Shown piece after piece: positions 1-9,897 of a stretch of DNA of 64,000 bases. This stretch comes from Apostichopus japonicus (lineage: Eukaryota > Echinodermata > Holothuroidea > Aspidochirotida > Stichopodidae): assembly GCF_037975245.1 (NCBI RefSeq), contig NC_092566.1, forward strand, positions 12,395,001 to 12,459,000, in the 5' to 3' direction. Below the pieces are notes generated by a model that saw nothing but the letters and a program-made list of their open reading frames with translations, was not told the origin of the DNA and made no database searches. The number at the start of each line of letters is the position of its first letter. Within the stretch, counting starts at the first letter, position 1. Made by a program: the position numbers and the translations under genes.

Positions 1-294
1 CATTCCTCGGCAGTCTAAATGTAAAAAAAGACAAGGATGGGGAAATGTACTGCAAAGTGAATTACTACATTCAGGGGCGTATCCAAGATTTTTTAACCCG
101 GGGGGCGTGAAATACTATCTAAGCGGAGCGCCACCTTCGGTTGGCGCGCAGCGTACAAGAAAATTTCTGGTTTTGATAGCCACCAGATCGACGGAAATGG
201 CACTTCTCGAACTTGAAATGACCAACCAGATGCACACTTTTGCCTGAGAACCAAGAATTTTCCAATAGTTTTTTTTCTTCACCCATAACCTTTT

Positions 295-2310
295 GGGCAA
301 TTCCGTAAAGTCGGACATACATTTCGGACAGTTTGTTGATCCATATCTCAATGGCTACATATAGGATATAACTTTTCATTTGGGTTTTATGGAACATCTA
401 CCTCGTACTATTCTTGTATGGAATTTTATCCCTTGTCCATCCAAATAAACTACAAAAATACTCAAAAAACCTCCCTGTGATGGACGTACCCAGAGAAAGT
501 GACTTTTTCATATCGTATTTTTCTTTTGAAAATTTCTGTCAATTGGAATGGGATGCAATGGGATGCAAACTACTATACATGGTATGAAGAAGACACTTAA
601 CTACACATATCAGTAAACCAGCAGTTGAAATCTATATCACTTCCCTGAAATATTTTCAAAAATTCATCTGTGACGGACGTACAATTTTTTGTGAAGGACG
701 TACACGTGTGAAATTATACAGTATATGTACGTCCGTCACAAACAAAAGCGCTACTTGGTATCCCTAAAATTTCAAGTTTTGACAGAGCTTCACCCAGAAT
801 TTTCATTGTTGACAGCTGTACACAATAATGCAGCATTTACTTGTGGCTATGGAACAACTTAGGTAAAAGTAATAGTGAAAGAAGGTTTACCCTCTCACAA
901 AATTTCTATTCCATTGGAAATCTATATTTCACTTTAAGTTGTATGCAAATCATCATTTGACATGATAATGGTAATCTTATTTAATTTTGTGTGCATCATT
1001 TCTAACAATACAGATGTTAGCCCCCTAGGGTGTTGAAGTTCTCTAGTGGGTCAGAATGATGGGTCTTTATTAACATTAAGATGTATGGATGATATAACAG
1101 CACTTTTCAGCAAACAAGAATTTCAGATGTGTGATGCAGTATGTTGCATTGCTTCAGGAGCTCTTAGGCTGTGTTCACATTGGATCCCCTGTTCTTGGTC
1201 CTATGTTGACAATTTAACCGCAAATATGTTATACCAAAATCTCCTATAGTGTTCACACTTGAACACATGCTCCAGCTCTGATTGCCCACTCTGAGTCAAT
1301 GAACAGGAAGTTACAATATTCGTAGGGTGACTCCAGAGGCGGAGCTAGGGGTATTGGTCAGGGGGACAAGAATGGTCTGTAGGGGGGGCTTTCAACACTA
1401 TCTAAGCGGAGCGCCACCACAGGTTGGCGCGGAGCGTACAGACATTTTTTGAGTAAAGATACTCCCTAGATCGCTGGAAATGACCCTTTCCGGGCCTTGC
1501 TAATTTGCAGATAAACAAAGAATAAAAATAGGTTTCATCGCCATTTTGTCAGGAAATTACACCAACAAAATGTGACAAATGTCAATAGGTATTTGAGAGC
1601 GCAATAAAAAAGTTAATAATCACCAATATGTAAAAAGCTGAAAAGGGCGCCAGCAGTCCATTTGAGTCCGTCAGGGGGGGCATCCGCCCCCTCTGACTGT
1701 ATGGACGCTCCGCCACTGGGTGACTCTCACACAAGTGCAAATGCACAAAGTGTATGACAAATTTCTAATATAGATGAGTGTCACTAACTTCTGCATGCAA
1801 TGTACTGTATATAGATTCAAGATTGAGGTAAAAGTGGGAGAAAGAAGTCAGTGTTAACCAGGGTGTGCATGCTACAAATAGCTATTCAGCAGTACTGCTG
1901 TATGAAATATTTAAAAGTGTGATTTTTCTGTGACGAACGTACACATGACAATTTACAAATTTGTAAAAACAGTTATTCTCAGAAAACTGAAAATCACTGC
2001 AACTTTATCTGTTTGTAAATTGAATCTATATATTATATCACTTTAGCAAACCCAAGAATATTTATTCCTGTGGAGATACACAGGAAAATATAGTCATTTT
2101 GTTTTGGGGTGATTTGGTGAAGCAAATTTGAGCTTTTTTTGGTTGACTAATACACACCTTAATCTGCCTGAAAACAATGTGTTCTATGAAAATTAGCTAC
2201 ATATTATGAAACTCCATAGTTTTAGCTTTCATCTGATACCCTGATCTGATGTAATGATTCAACGTTTTTTAATTTTTGGTGAAAAGGTTTACTAGTTTAC
2301 GGAACTGCCC
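295..2310. mobile_element. Terminal-inverted-repeat element with GGACGTAC motifs
   Basis: The ends are GGGCAATTCCGTAAA (left) and the inverse of GGGCAGTTCCGTAAA (right), one mismatch in 15. It interrupts element A between CATAACCTTTT and TTTTTGAAG. The inverted A copy near 46100 has CATAACCTTTTTGAAG uninterrupted, which fits a TTTT target duplication. The interior carries five copies of a 13-bp motif like GTGACGGACGTAC, at 478, 670, 691 and 1930 plus an inverted one at 727. The one long open frame (1046-1249) has no recognisable domain. The superfamily is not assigned. Confidence 0.65.
1334..1718. mobile_element. hAT-like MITE with perfect 8-bp target duplication
   Basis: Starts CAGAGGCGGAGC and ends GCTCCGCCACTG (11 of 12 inverted). 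It is flanked on both sides by GGTGACTC, at 1326-1333 and 1719-1726. An 8-bp duplication with CA..TG ends is the hallmark of hAT transposition. At 385 bp with no coding capacity, it is non-autonomous. It contains the ACTATCTAAGCGGAGCG cassette from 1397 and G/C runs near its end. It is nested inside the 295-2310 element. Confidence 0.85.
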
Positions 2311-2906
2311 TTTTTGAAGATTGTCACCAGTCACACATCATGTTCGACCTCATTTGCATCTCATGTGGATCATTGCTTTTTGTAGGTGATTTAGTCGCGG
2401 CCCACAAAACCTGTTAGCTCCACTTTTCAAGGTTTTAAGCCCATTATTTTTTCAGAATTTGAAAATTCATAATTCTTGTGATATAAATTCACTTCAAAAC
2501 ATACCCATCATGTTGCACAAAATTTCATCTATGGATAACCAATACAGAAAAACCTCCTTCAACCCCCAACTGACCGGTCAAAATTGCACGAGTAGAGGGA
2601 AGTATGATAAAGAATGGTGGTCAGGGAATTTTCGAAAAGTCAGACACAGTTAATTTATTGGTGCACAAATATTAAAACCTCTTATAACGGCTACTTATAA
2701 AACTTTGTTGAAGGAAATGAAAAAAATACCATATATTTCCGAAACCGAAAACTACACACATCTACAGTTTTGAGGCTGTTCATCCCGGAACGCCATTTTC
2801 ATGCTCACTAATATAATGTGATATTTGCTGTTCGCTTTAAAAATTTGAAAATTTGAAATGAGACTGGAATAAATAACTATAATCTGTTTATTGTGCAAAG
2901 CTCCAC
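2311..2906 (-). repeat. Internal block of element A, with the unoccupied target site
   Basis: The segment 2311-2757 is the inverted counterpart of 45651-46105, and 2757-2850 is the counterpart of 28204-28295. The two counterparts are 17 kb apart elsewhere in the window but contiguous here. The junction contains ACTACACA (2751-2758), the inverse of the TGTGTAGT duplication that flanks the large insertion at 28296-45650, so this is an empty site. No coding features. Confidence 0.8.
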
Positions 2907-3940
2907 CAGTGGCGTAACGATGAACCTTGGGGCTCCTGGCCCAAAGGGGTCCCCTATCAGGAGGTCCAAGCAAGGGCTTCCGCAAAATTGTTTACAAAGG
3001 GGAGGGATCAGTAGGTCATAAAGGTGTATTGCATTACTTGATACTATCTAAGCGGAGCGCCACCTTCGGTTGGCGCTGAGTGTACCAAGATTGCTTTTGC
3101 CAAAAAATACTCCTAGATCGCCGGCAAAGACACTTCCTTCCTGTTCAAGTTGCATTCACACATCGGTTGTTTTGAGATCTCATGTCTTAGGATTTTGACT
3201 TTCAACAATTTCAGTAATGCATTATGGGTCTGTATGCAATGAACATAACTAGAGAACTATTGGTTGAGGGAAATCATTGAATGTCAAATGCTTAACTTTT
3301 TTTCTTAATTCTTCATTTTCCAGGGGGGAGTGGGCAAGTGCCCCCCCCCTACTGTATAGAGTATAATGGAGACTACTGTACAAATACACTTAATCAAACC
3401 TTAGCATAGGTCTAATTTCGGCTGAAAGTTTGTCTCCATCTAAGCCTAATTTCCTGTGCTTTTTTACTTACCAGATATACCGAAGGCATCTTTATTCTTA
3501 CCTTTTATTATTATATTTATATGAAAGCCCTGCCTTCATTTTCAAATGAACGCAGTTTCAAGTCTGTTGGGTGTTGGGTTATTGTTTTAGAATTTTTCAA
3601 AAAATCATATGTCCCGATGTTGTACTCAGTACAACATTGGCTAGAATTGGGTTTTAAATTATATACTTCGTTTTCGATTATAATAATAAAATAACACAAC
3701 TAGCTCCATGCAGACATTAATACCCAATGAGCCCATGATCATGGTGTCCGTATTCCGTATCCCGTGAAAATATGTATATTGTCTTGTTCAGTCTTTGCAT
3801 GAGTTTTTCTTTCCCAGTAAAACGGGCCCTCCCTATCCAAAGAGGTATACCCTTTTTCTGTGCATCAGTATATTGGGGGCCCCCTTTTGGTCGGGGCCAC
3901 CTGCTCAGCACGGTCCGAGCCCACAGGAGTTACGCTACTT
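2907..3940. mobile_element. Possible hAT-like element, degenerate
   Basis: Left end CAGTGGCGTAAC; near 3940 the inverted sequence GTTACGCTACTT. G-rich runs follow the left end (TTGGGGCTCC) and precede the right (GGGGGCCCCC). An ACTATCTAAGCGGAGCG cassette starts at 3043 and G/C runs lie near 3330. The putative flanking duplications, AGCTCCAC and TGCCCCAC, share only 5 of 8 bases, so the boundaries are tentative. The pair could also be two unrelated MITE fragments. Confidence 0.35.
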
Positions 3941-4525
3941 TGCCCCACATTCTTTTCATTTCGAAAGACGCACAGTTTCAAGTTCATTACACACTGAAGG
4001 CTTCCATTCTCTATATGCCTTCAGTTTAGGGAAGATCTTGGGATTTTCATCCCTAGATATCGCTAGATATTGCTAGATAACCATACATTACAGTGCCCTT
4101 GGGATTTCTTGGGATTTTTCGGGGACTGATCTTGGGAAATTGCAAAGGCGGAAGCGGTCACACTCCATGTAGGTCAGTGCACGACCTCTAGACGTCACTA
4201 ATATACCCGATCACTTGTTATCGATGAAGTGGTGTGTTGCCGGATTTTGTCAAGGTCTTGGTTCTACGGGCAGAGGCCATTAATTAAGTTTTGTAACTCA
4301 TCGGGAAGCGATTAGAGGGATGGGCGTAGGGCTGTGGGCGCGCGTTTTCATGCAGATGGGAACAATCTCAAGAAGTGATTGGTGCGTCATGTTCCCCGAC
4401 GACTCGGTCGAGTTCGATACCAGCCACAGTTGGTTTCATAGCACAATTGTTTAAGGCGTCCATACACACACATGCGTTATGATAGACCATATATAGTATA
4501 TATACATATATATATATATATCTAC
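3941..4525 (-). repeat. Right-hand part of element A before the B insertion
   Basis: 4385-4525 is inverted relative to 27781-27930, including the stretch around GACTCGGTCGAGTTCG. It ends in a TA run into which element B inserted. No gene seen; 3941-4385 has no counterpart I could place. Confidence 0.55.
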
Positions 4526-5724
4526 TAGTGTTTACACCGGTCCAAAAATCGGGAACCGGGTACCCGAGGCCGTCACCCGTCGCGTATCCGGGTACCCGAA
4601 AAAAATTTGTGCACCCTCGTGTATCACGATTTTCAAGAAACTACATATTGGATGCTGTAGTAAATGCATTATATTCTCTACTGACAATGTTTTCATGTTC
4701 AAATACGTAGGTGTAAGATAAGGTATAAAACTTTCCTCAATAATTTTTATTTGCTTTGTTTTTTTCATTTACTTGTAAATAAATAAATTATTTAATTATA
4801 ATTAGCATTACTACTAACATCGCACTGCCGCCGCTGCTTATGCTTGCTCGTGCACGTCTATTGGATCAAACCATATAAATATCCAATTTAGCTCACAGTT
4901 GTTACTACTACTGCTATCTATTATGCAGGCCCAGGGTTCACATTAGCCGCGAGATTGCGCGATTCGCGCAATTTGATCGCATTTGGAATAAACGATTAGT
5001 AAAAAGCCACTTTTGATTACTATTTTTTAGTTATCCCGTCTATAATCCATAAACATCTCGTAAAATTCTTTGTCAGCCTTTCCTTCTATGAAATAAACGA
5101 ATGAATAAATAATAATTTCTTCCACATGGTAGCCTAACACCACACTAAGTCAATGAGAAATCTAGCTAAGCCTAACCATCTGTTTATTTGCTGAAGTTGT
5201 GACGCAGTTATAAGACATCCATGGAATACTTTCGTTATTGCTGTTACGTTCGACCACATGGTAACCTAACACCACACTAAGTAAATGGGGATAATCTAGC
5301 CTAGCCATCTGTTTATTAGCTGAAATTGTGACGCAGTTATTAGATATCCATGGAAAGCTTTCATTATTGCAGTTATCTTCGACCACATGGTAGCCTAACA
5401 ACACACTAAGTCAATGGGAAATCTGCCTAACCATCGGTTTGCAATTTTTTTTTTTTTAAACAATCACACTTTGCGTAGGATTCGGGTAATAAATTAGGAA
5501 CCGGGTAGTATCGCGTCGGGCGGGAACCTTCGTTATTGCTGTTATCTTCGACCACATTGTAGCCTAACTCCACACTAAGTCTATGGGAAATCTGCCTGAC
5601 CGTCGGTTTGCCAATTTTTTTTTTTTTTTTTTTTGAATCACACTTTGCGTAGGATTCGGGTAATAAATTAGGAACCGGGTAGTATCGCGTCGGGCGGGTA
5701 CCCGGATAACCTTTGCAAACACTA
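4526..5724 (+). mobile_element. Element B (hAT-like, TAGTGTTT ends), complete
   Basis: Begins TAGTGTTTACACC and ends TTTGCAAACACTA, flanked by perfect 8-bp duplications ATATCTAC (4518-4525 and 5725-5732). Both ends carry GGGTACCCG blocks. The middle contains about 129-bp tandem units with the core ATATCCATGGAA, TAGCCTAACACCACACTA and CTAACCATCTG. A full copy in the other orientation lies at 52651-53852. The host sequence around it is found without the insertion near 27780-27800. It has no transposase and is therefore non-autonomous. Confidence 0.88.
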
Positions 5725-6070
5725 ATATCTACATTAGTGAGAGAGGAAAATGGAAACGTCAAAAATGGAGTTGTCGGTGTAGGGTGAGACGCAAACCCCG
5801 CCACCCCCCTTGTAATCCTCAATTCATCACTGGCTACCCTGTGTATATAATAGTGATTATGACTGTTTCTCATCTCTTCCCGGTGTCTTGGCGTTTATCT
5901 TCCACTCCCTCCTTTTCTCCTTTTTCTCTCTTCTTTTTCTTTTCGCTTCCTTCCTCTCCTTCCTCCTCTTTCCCCCCTTTTTCCCTTTATTCTTCTCTTT
6001 TTTTCTCCCCCCTTCTTCTTACCCGGGGGCGCATGCCCCCAACGCCCCCCCCCCCCTGGATACGCGCCTG
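5725..6070 (-). repeat. End of element A with a polypyrimidine tract
   Basis: Inverted counterpart of 27441-27790. From about 5905 to 6020 the plus strand is almost pure C/T, mirrored by the almost pure A/G tract at 27480-27605. Open frames rich in Ser/Phe/Leu/Pro across it are composition artefacts. Ends with a C run and GGATACGCGCCTG. Confidence 0.7.
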
Positions 6071-7309
6071 ACATTTTCCATCTTGTTCCATCTGGTTGTT
6101 TAAATAATCTACAAAAGATTACAAAAGCACAAACACAAATGAAGGCATACTACATGCTATTTTAATTGTCACATTTTATTAATGTACTCAAAGGGCTTTA
6201 CTTGTGTGATGTAATCCAAGAGGATTGAATGCAAAACGTTTGGAATGGCAAGATGTTACATAATATTTCAATTGTGAGTTATCAAATATTCAAAAGTAGG
6301 ACAGGTGGGTGGACCATTAATGAATGGGTCTATTATGCATATAAGACAATACCAATTTGTGACAGTTCACTTTAAACAATACCTGAAACAGAGGATTCCA
6401 TCACTCTCAAGTGCTTAATTTAGGCTGAATTCTGGCCTTGAAATCTTATAGTACCGGTACCACAAAATAGCAGAATATGAGCCATTTGTTTCCTTCTGTC
6501 TTTTATATTATTTTTTTTATTTTTTTTTTATTTTCAAGCTTTCAGGTTGCTTTCTTTAACCTGCAAGGGTAAAATGTTTTATCAGAGAATCTGGCTCCAC
6601 AAGACCACTTAGGCTTTGACTACAATGCCTTTTGTCCTTCATAAATTGTGAATGTCTTTGAACATGGGATTGTCAATGCAGGCCATAAAAGTCCTAGTGT
6701 TTGTGTGCTAGACTGAGTAGTACTCCTTTTCTTGGTATGATTAGACAACAATGTTTAAAGGGTAATTTTTCAGACAGTTATTTCCATATCAATTGTTAAC
6801 TGTACTGTTAAAAGTGCATACATGATCCTTAACATACCAAGTATAATGGCACTTTCAGTGTGCATTTAAATTCAAATTGCATCTGAATGGTTGGACTATC
6901 TATATCATATTTTAAGTCACTCTCAATGTTGACTTTCACAGTAGGTTCGGTGATTTCTTTTTATGCGAAGGTGATCAAAGACCTGTGCTATACATATGCA
7001 TGAAATGAAGAATTCTAATATGTACCAGTATGCTATTTCTTTAACATTAAATGAAGTTCATGGTGGCTACAGCACAAAATGCATGAAATGAAGAATTCCA
7101 ATGTTTGACACTATGCTTGGTTATTTTATGCATAGGAGGTCAAAGATGTACAACACAGCATGCATGAGATAATTAATTTCAATGTGTGACAGTATATTAG
7201 GTGATTTTTTCAAGCAAAATTATGTTAACTATGGCTACAACACTGAAAGCAAATGTCATATATTTTAGGAAATCCTTGTTGAATAATTGAAGTGAACAAT
7301 GCAAAAACA
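6071..7309. other. No gene seen; weak ~80-bp degenerate repeat at its right
   Basis: AT-rich sequence with no open frame of note. Around 6990-7190 a degenerate unit containing GCATGAAATGAAGAATTC recurs at about 80-bp spacing. Confidence 0.5.
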
Positions 7310-7317
7310 ACTCCAGA

Positions 7318-8670
7318 CAGGGGCGGGATTTGAGTTGTGAAAGTGAGGGGGCAAACCTGCCAGCAAGACTATCTAAGCGGAGCGCCACCATCGGTTGGCG
7401 CGGTGCGTACAAGAAATTTTTTGGCTTTACAAACCCTCCAGATGGCCGGAAACGGCACTTCCCGAGTGCTCTAAGCTGCATGTACCCATCCTTGAAATAC
7501 GGATCTCATGTCTGCAATTTGTATCTAGATAGTTAATTATTGTTTAAAAATTTGAAGAGGATTGATAGTAGAACATATGGTCAGATGGTCATATACAACT
7601 TTTGTTATACGTCACTATCTAAGCGGAGCGCCATCATCGGTTGGCAAGGAGCATCGAAATTTTCGATGAAAGGTACCCTTAGATCGGTAAAATTAACACC
7701 CCCATATAGGCTTTAAATTGCATCTAAACAATTAATGAACGTGTTTAAATTTAGGGAGGACGGATAGAAGAACTTATATAGTGATGTACAACTGAAGCTT
7801 ATACGTCACTATTTAGGCGGTGCACCACCATCAGTTGGCGCGGCGCGTCGAAATTTAAGCAAAAAGGAAATCCTAGTTCATCAAAAATGACACCTCTGGT
7901 AACAATAAATCGCATCTAGACAGTTCTTTCCCCCTAAAATTATTAGTATATTGTGCATTTGGACCGATCAAGAATATGTTCAGCACCCACTTCGAAATTC
8001 TCCCCGCGGTCCCCACTTCTTGGAGCACTTGGCAAATATTGGGGCTGAACATATCTTTACCCCCCCCCCATGGGGGATGAGCCCCTCAAGTCCACCGGTT
8101 CCGTCGCCACTGAAGTCGAGTAGGGGGGATTTCGAGCAGTAAAGAAATTACATCGGCATTGCCATTGCATATTGTTGAATGACACGGGGGGGGGGGGGGT
8201 GTCATGTGTCAGTTTATTGAATTTAATTATTGATATACCCAATATGCAAATCTGGCTTTCGTAAATCGTTTCTCTGGATTTAGTTATTCAACGCATTCAG
8301 TAGAGCAGCAACGTTGAAAATCAATTCCTGAAGCTAGCACTGTAGCACATGCCGCGGATTCAATGTATGCAGAATTGAATCGCTAGTGTGTTAGCTCCAG
8401 GGTTCGTAACCTGTGCTGCGAACCATGTGCTAGCTCCAGCTCCAGCTCCAGTTATTCTGCATGCTACATGTAATACGATCTTAAACACAAATTCGACTTA
8501 GATTCGAAACAAATAGGCCTATTTGATAGAGCTGTTGTGGGGGAATAATTTCGATTAGGGTTGTGCACATTTGTCTGCAAAAACGACAAAAAAGTGAACT
8601 AAGATTTGGAAAAAAGTGGGGGGCAAATGCCCCCTCTTGCCCCCCCCCCCCTCCCGTAATCCCGCCCATG
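7318..8670. mobile_element. hAT-like MITE with three cassettes and perfect 8-bp duplication
   Basis: Left end CAGGGGCGGGATT, right end AATCCCGCCCATG, flanked by ACTCCAGA at 7310-7317 and 8671-8678. It carries three successive ACTATCTAAGCGGAGCG-type cassettes starting at 7368, 7614 and 7808, increasingly diverged. Sub-terminal palindromes of the GGGGGCAAATGCCCCC type lie near the right end. At 1,353 bp with no coding capacity, it is non-autonomous. Confidence 0.85.
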
Positions 8671-8678
8671 ACTCCAGA

Positions 8679-9335
8679 GATCAAAATGATCCAATGAAAA
8701 ATGAAGATTAACATTAGGTCATTTCATTACAATAATTCAATACAGTTCAATATAATAATTCAAATTTTAGAATGAAGACAACTATACAAGAGTTTCAACA
8801 TAACACATGCAAACACTTATGATTAACAAACGAGAGCCAAAATAAGTGTCTTACAATAGGGTATCGACTATTATTGGTTTTATCTAATTGACAGATTGGT
8901 TTCTCGCCGTTAATACCGCAAATTTCAATGAAATTTGTTTCAACCTGTTGTGACTTTTCTTAAATGATAAACACAGCAGAAGCCTATACTGTTTTTCTAT
9001 TGTATAAACTTGTAAGTATCTGAATGTTATGACTAATAACAGTCAATTGGTGTTGACTATTATTCAACAACTTGCTAAACCTTTTTCTTTGCTTATTCGA
9101 GAGTGGCATATTCATTCCATTATTAAGAAGGGAAAATAAAGAAAAACTCTCAAAGACAAATGTGTTGTGTGAATGTTGTGTGAATATTGTGTGTTGAAAA
9201 ATAAGTAAATTTTGATAAATAATTTGGAAAATTGACAAATTAACAGTCACATTGCAACAAGAGAACAGCTATAGAGTAAAAAGGATTTATGCTCTGAAAG
9301 AAGGAAGATTGTCCTGATGATCAGATATACACATT
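8679..9335. other. No gene seen
   Basis: AT-rich single-copy-looking DNA. The open frames here have biased composition and no splice context. Confidence 0.4.
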
Positions 9336-9538
9336 TTAATGAATCACCCATGGTACAATGTTTACAATGTGCATCATGTACTGTAACAACAATGTATCAT
9401 GATGATATATTGATGGAAAAATAAGCTGATCAGTAAAGCCTGTGAAATTTACTTTAACTATTACTTGAGATTCATCCAAATGAGCATCACATGAACAGTG
9501 TACTGTCAATTTTGGTTTTATTAAACATGAAGGTTGTA
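9336..9538 (-). CDS. Candidate terminal exon, product unknown
   Basis: On the minus strand a pyrimidine-containing acceptor, TTTCTTATCAG, ends at 9539. The frame that follows is open for about 66 codons to TAA (9338-9336) and includes CLIKPKLTVHCSCDAHLDE. I recognise no domain. The extracellular-looking Cys/Thr/Val composition is only suggestive. No convincing donor joins it to the exon candidates just upstream at 9676-9897, so it may be an alternative 3' end or chance. Confidence 0.25.
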
Positions 9539-9675
9539 CTGATAAGAAATTAACTTTCACATTAATGAATCAATGGAGGTAAAGTGATAGTAATGACAGT
9601 GTATCAAAGGTACAGTACGCTCTATTGGCCCCAAATATGCTATGTATTCAAATATGGTCATCTTGGTCAAAATTC

Positions 9676-9897
9676 TTAATGGAAATGGTTCTTGATTCCT
9701 ATATGTCGAGAAAGCCGAGATCCAGCGAAGGTCTTTGAACAGAATGGGCACTGTGACAATCTCTGTGGACATCCTTGTCTTTGCTGAGGCGGTTTATAAG
9801 CTGTAAATTAGAAAAGAAATGACAAATTGCACTTAAACCAGGGTTGCAAAAGCATTGGTAACACCCACCATCACCACAAACTGTCCAATTACATTCA
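9676..9897 (-). CDS. Candidate exon pair: Cys-rich segment plus C2H2-like finger
   Basis: Exon 1 (9897-9839) follows the acceptor TGTTTACAG and encodes ECNWTVCGDGGCYQCFCNP, with six cysteines in 19 residues. Exon 2 (9800-9676) follows a strong acceptor, TTTCTTTTCTAATTTACAG. In the frame that matches the phase left by exon 1 it encodes a short tail ending in TAA, including CPFCSKTFAGSRLSRHI. This looks like a C2H2 zinc finger with one residue fewer than usual between the second Cys and the first His, and with x5 to the second His. The intervening 38-bp intron with donor GTTTAAG is unusually short, so the segment could instead be read through in another frame. Parent gene not recognised. Confidence 0.33.

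Larger units (their letters stand above)
72..6070 (-). mobile_element. Composite hAT-like element A, heavily interrupted
   Basis: The left end reads CAGGGGCGTATCC and the right end GGATACGCGCCTG, an inverted pair. The same two ends occur in the opposite orientation at 46323 and 27441. Internal blocks are colinear with that copy once inverted: 72-294 with 46323-46090, 2311-2757 with 46105-45651, 2757-2850 with 28295-28204, and 4385-4525 plus 5725-6070 with 27930-27441. The base element was probably about 1.5 kb and grew by insertions at 295-2310, 2907-3940 and 4526-5724. No transposase is visible, so it would be non-autonomous. CAG-type ends suggest hAT, but I see no matching 8-bp target duplication here (ACTACATT against ACATTTTC), so the outer boundary is inferred from homology. 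Confidence 0.6.

Noticed and set aside
8984-9250. 88-codon minus-strand frame
   Set aside because: AT-rich, no motif, no splice or start context.
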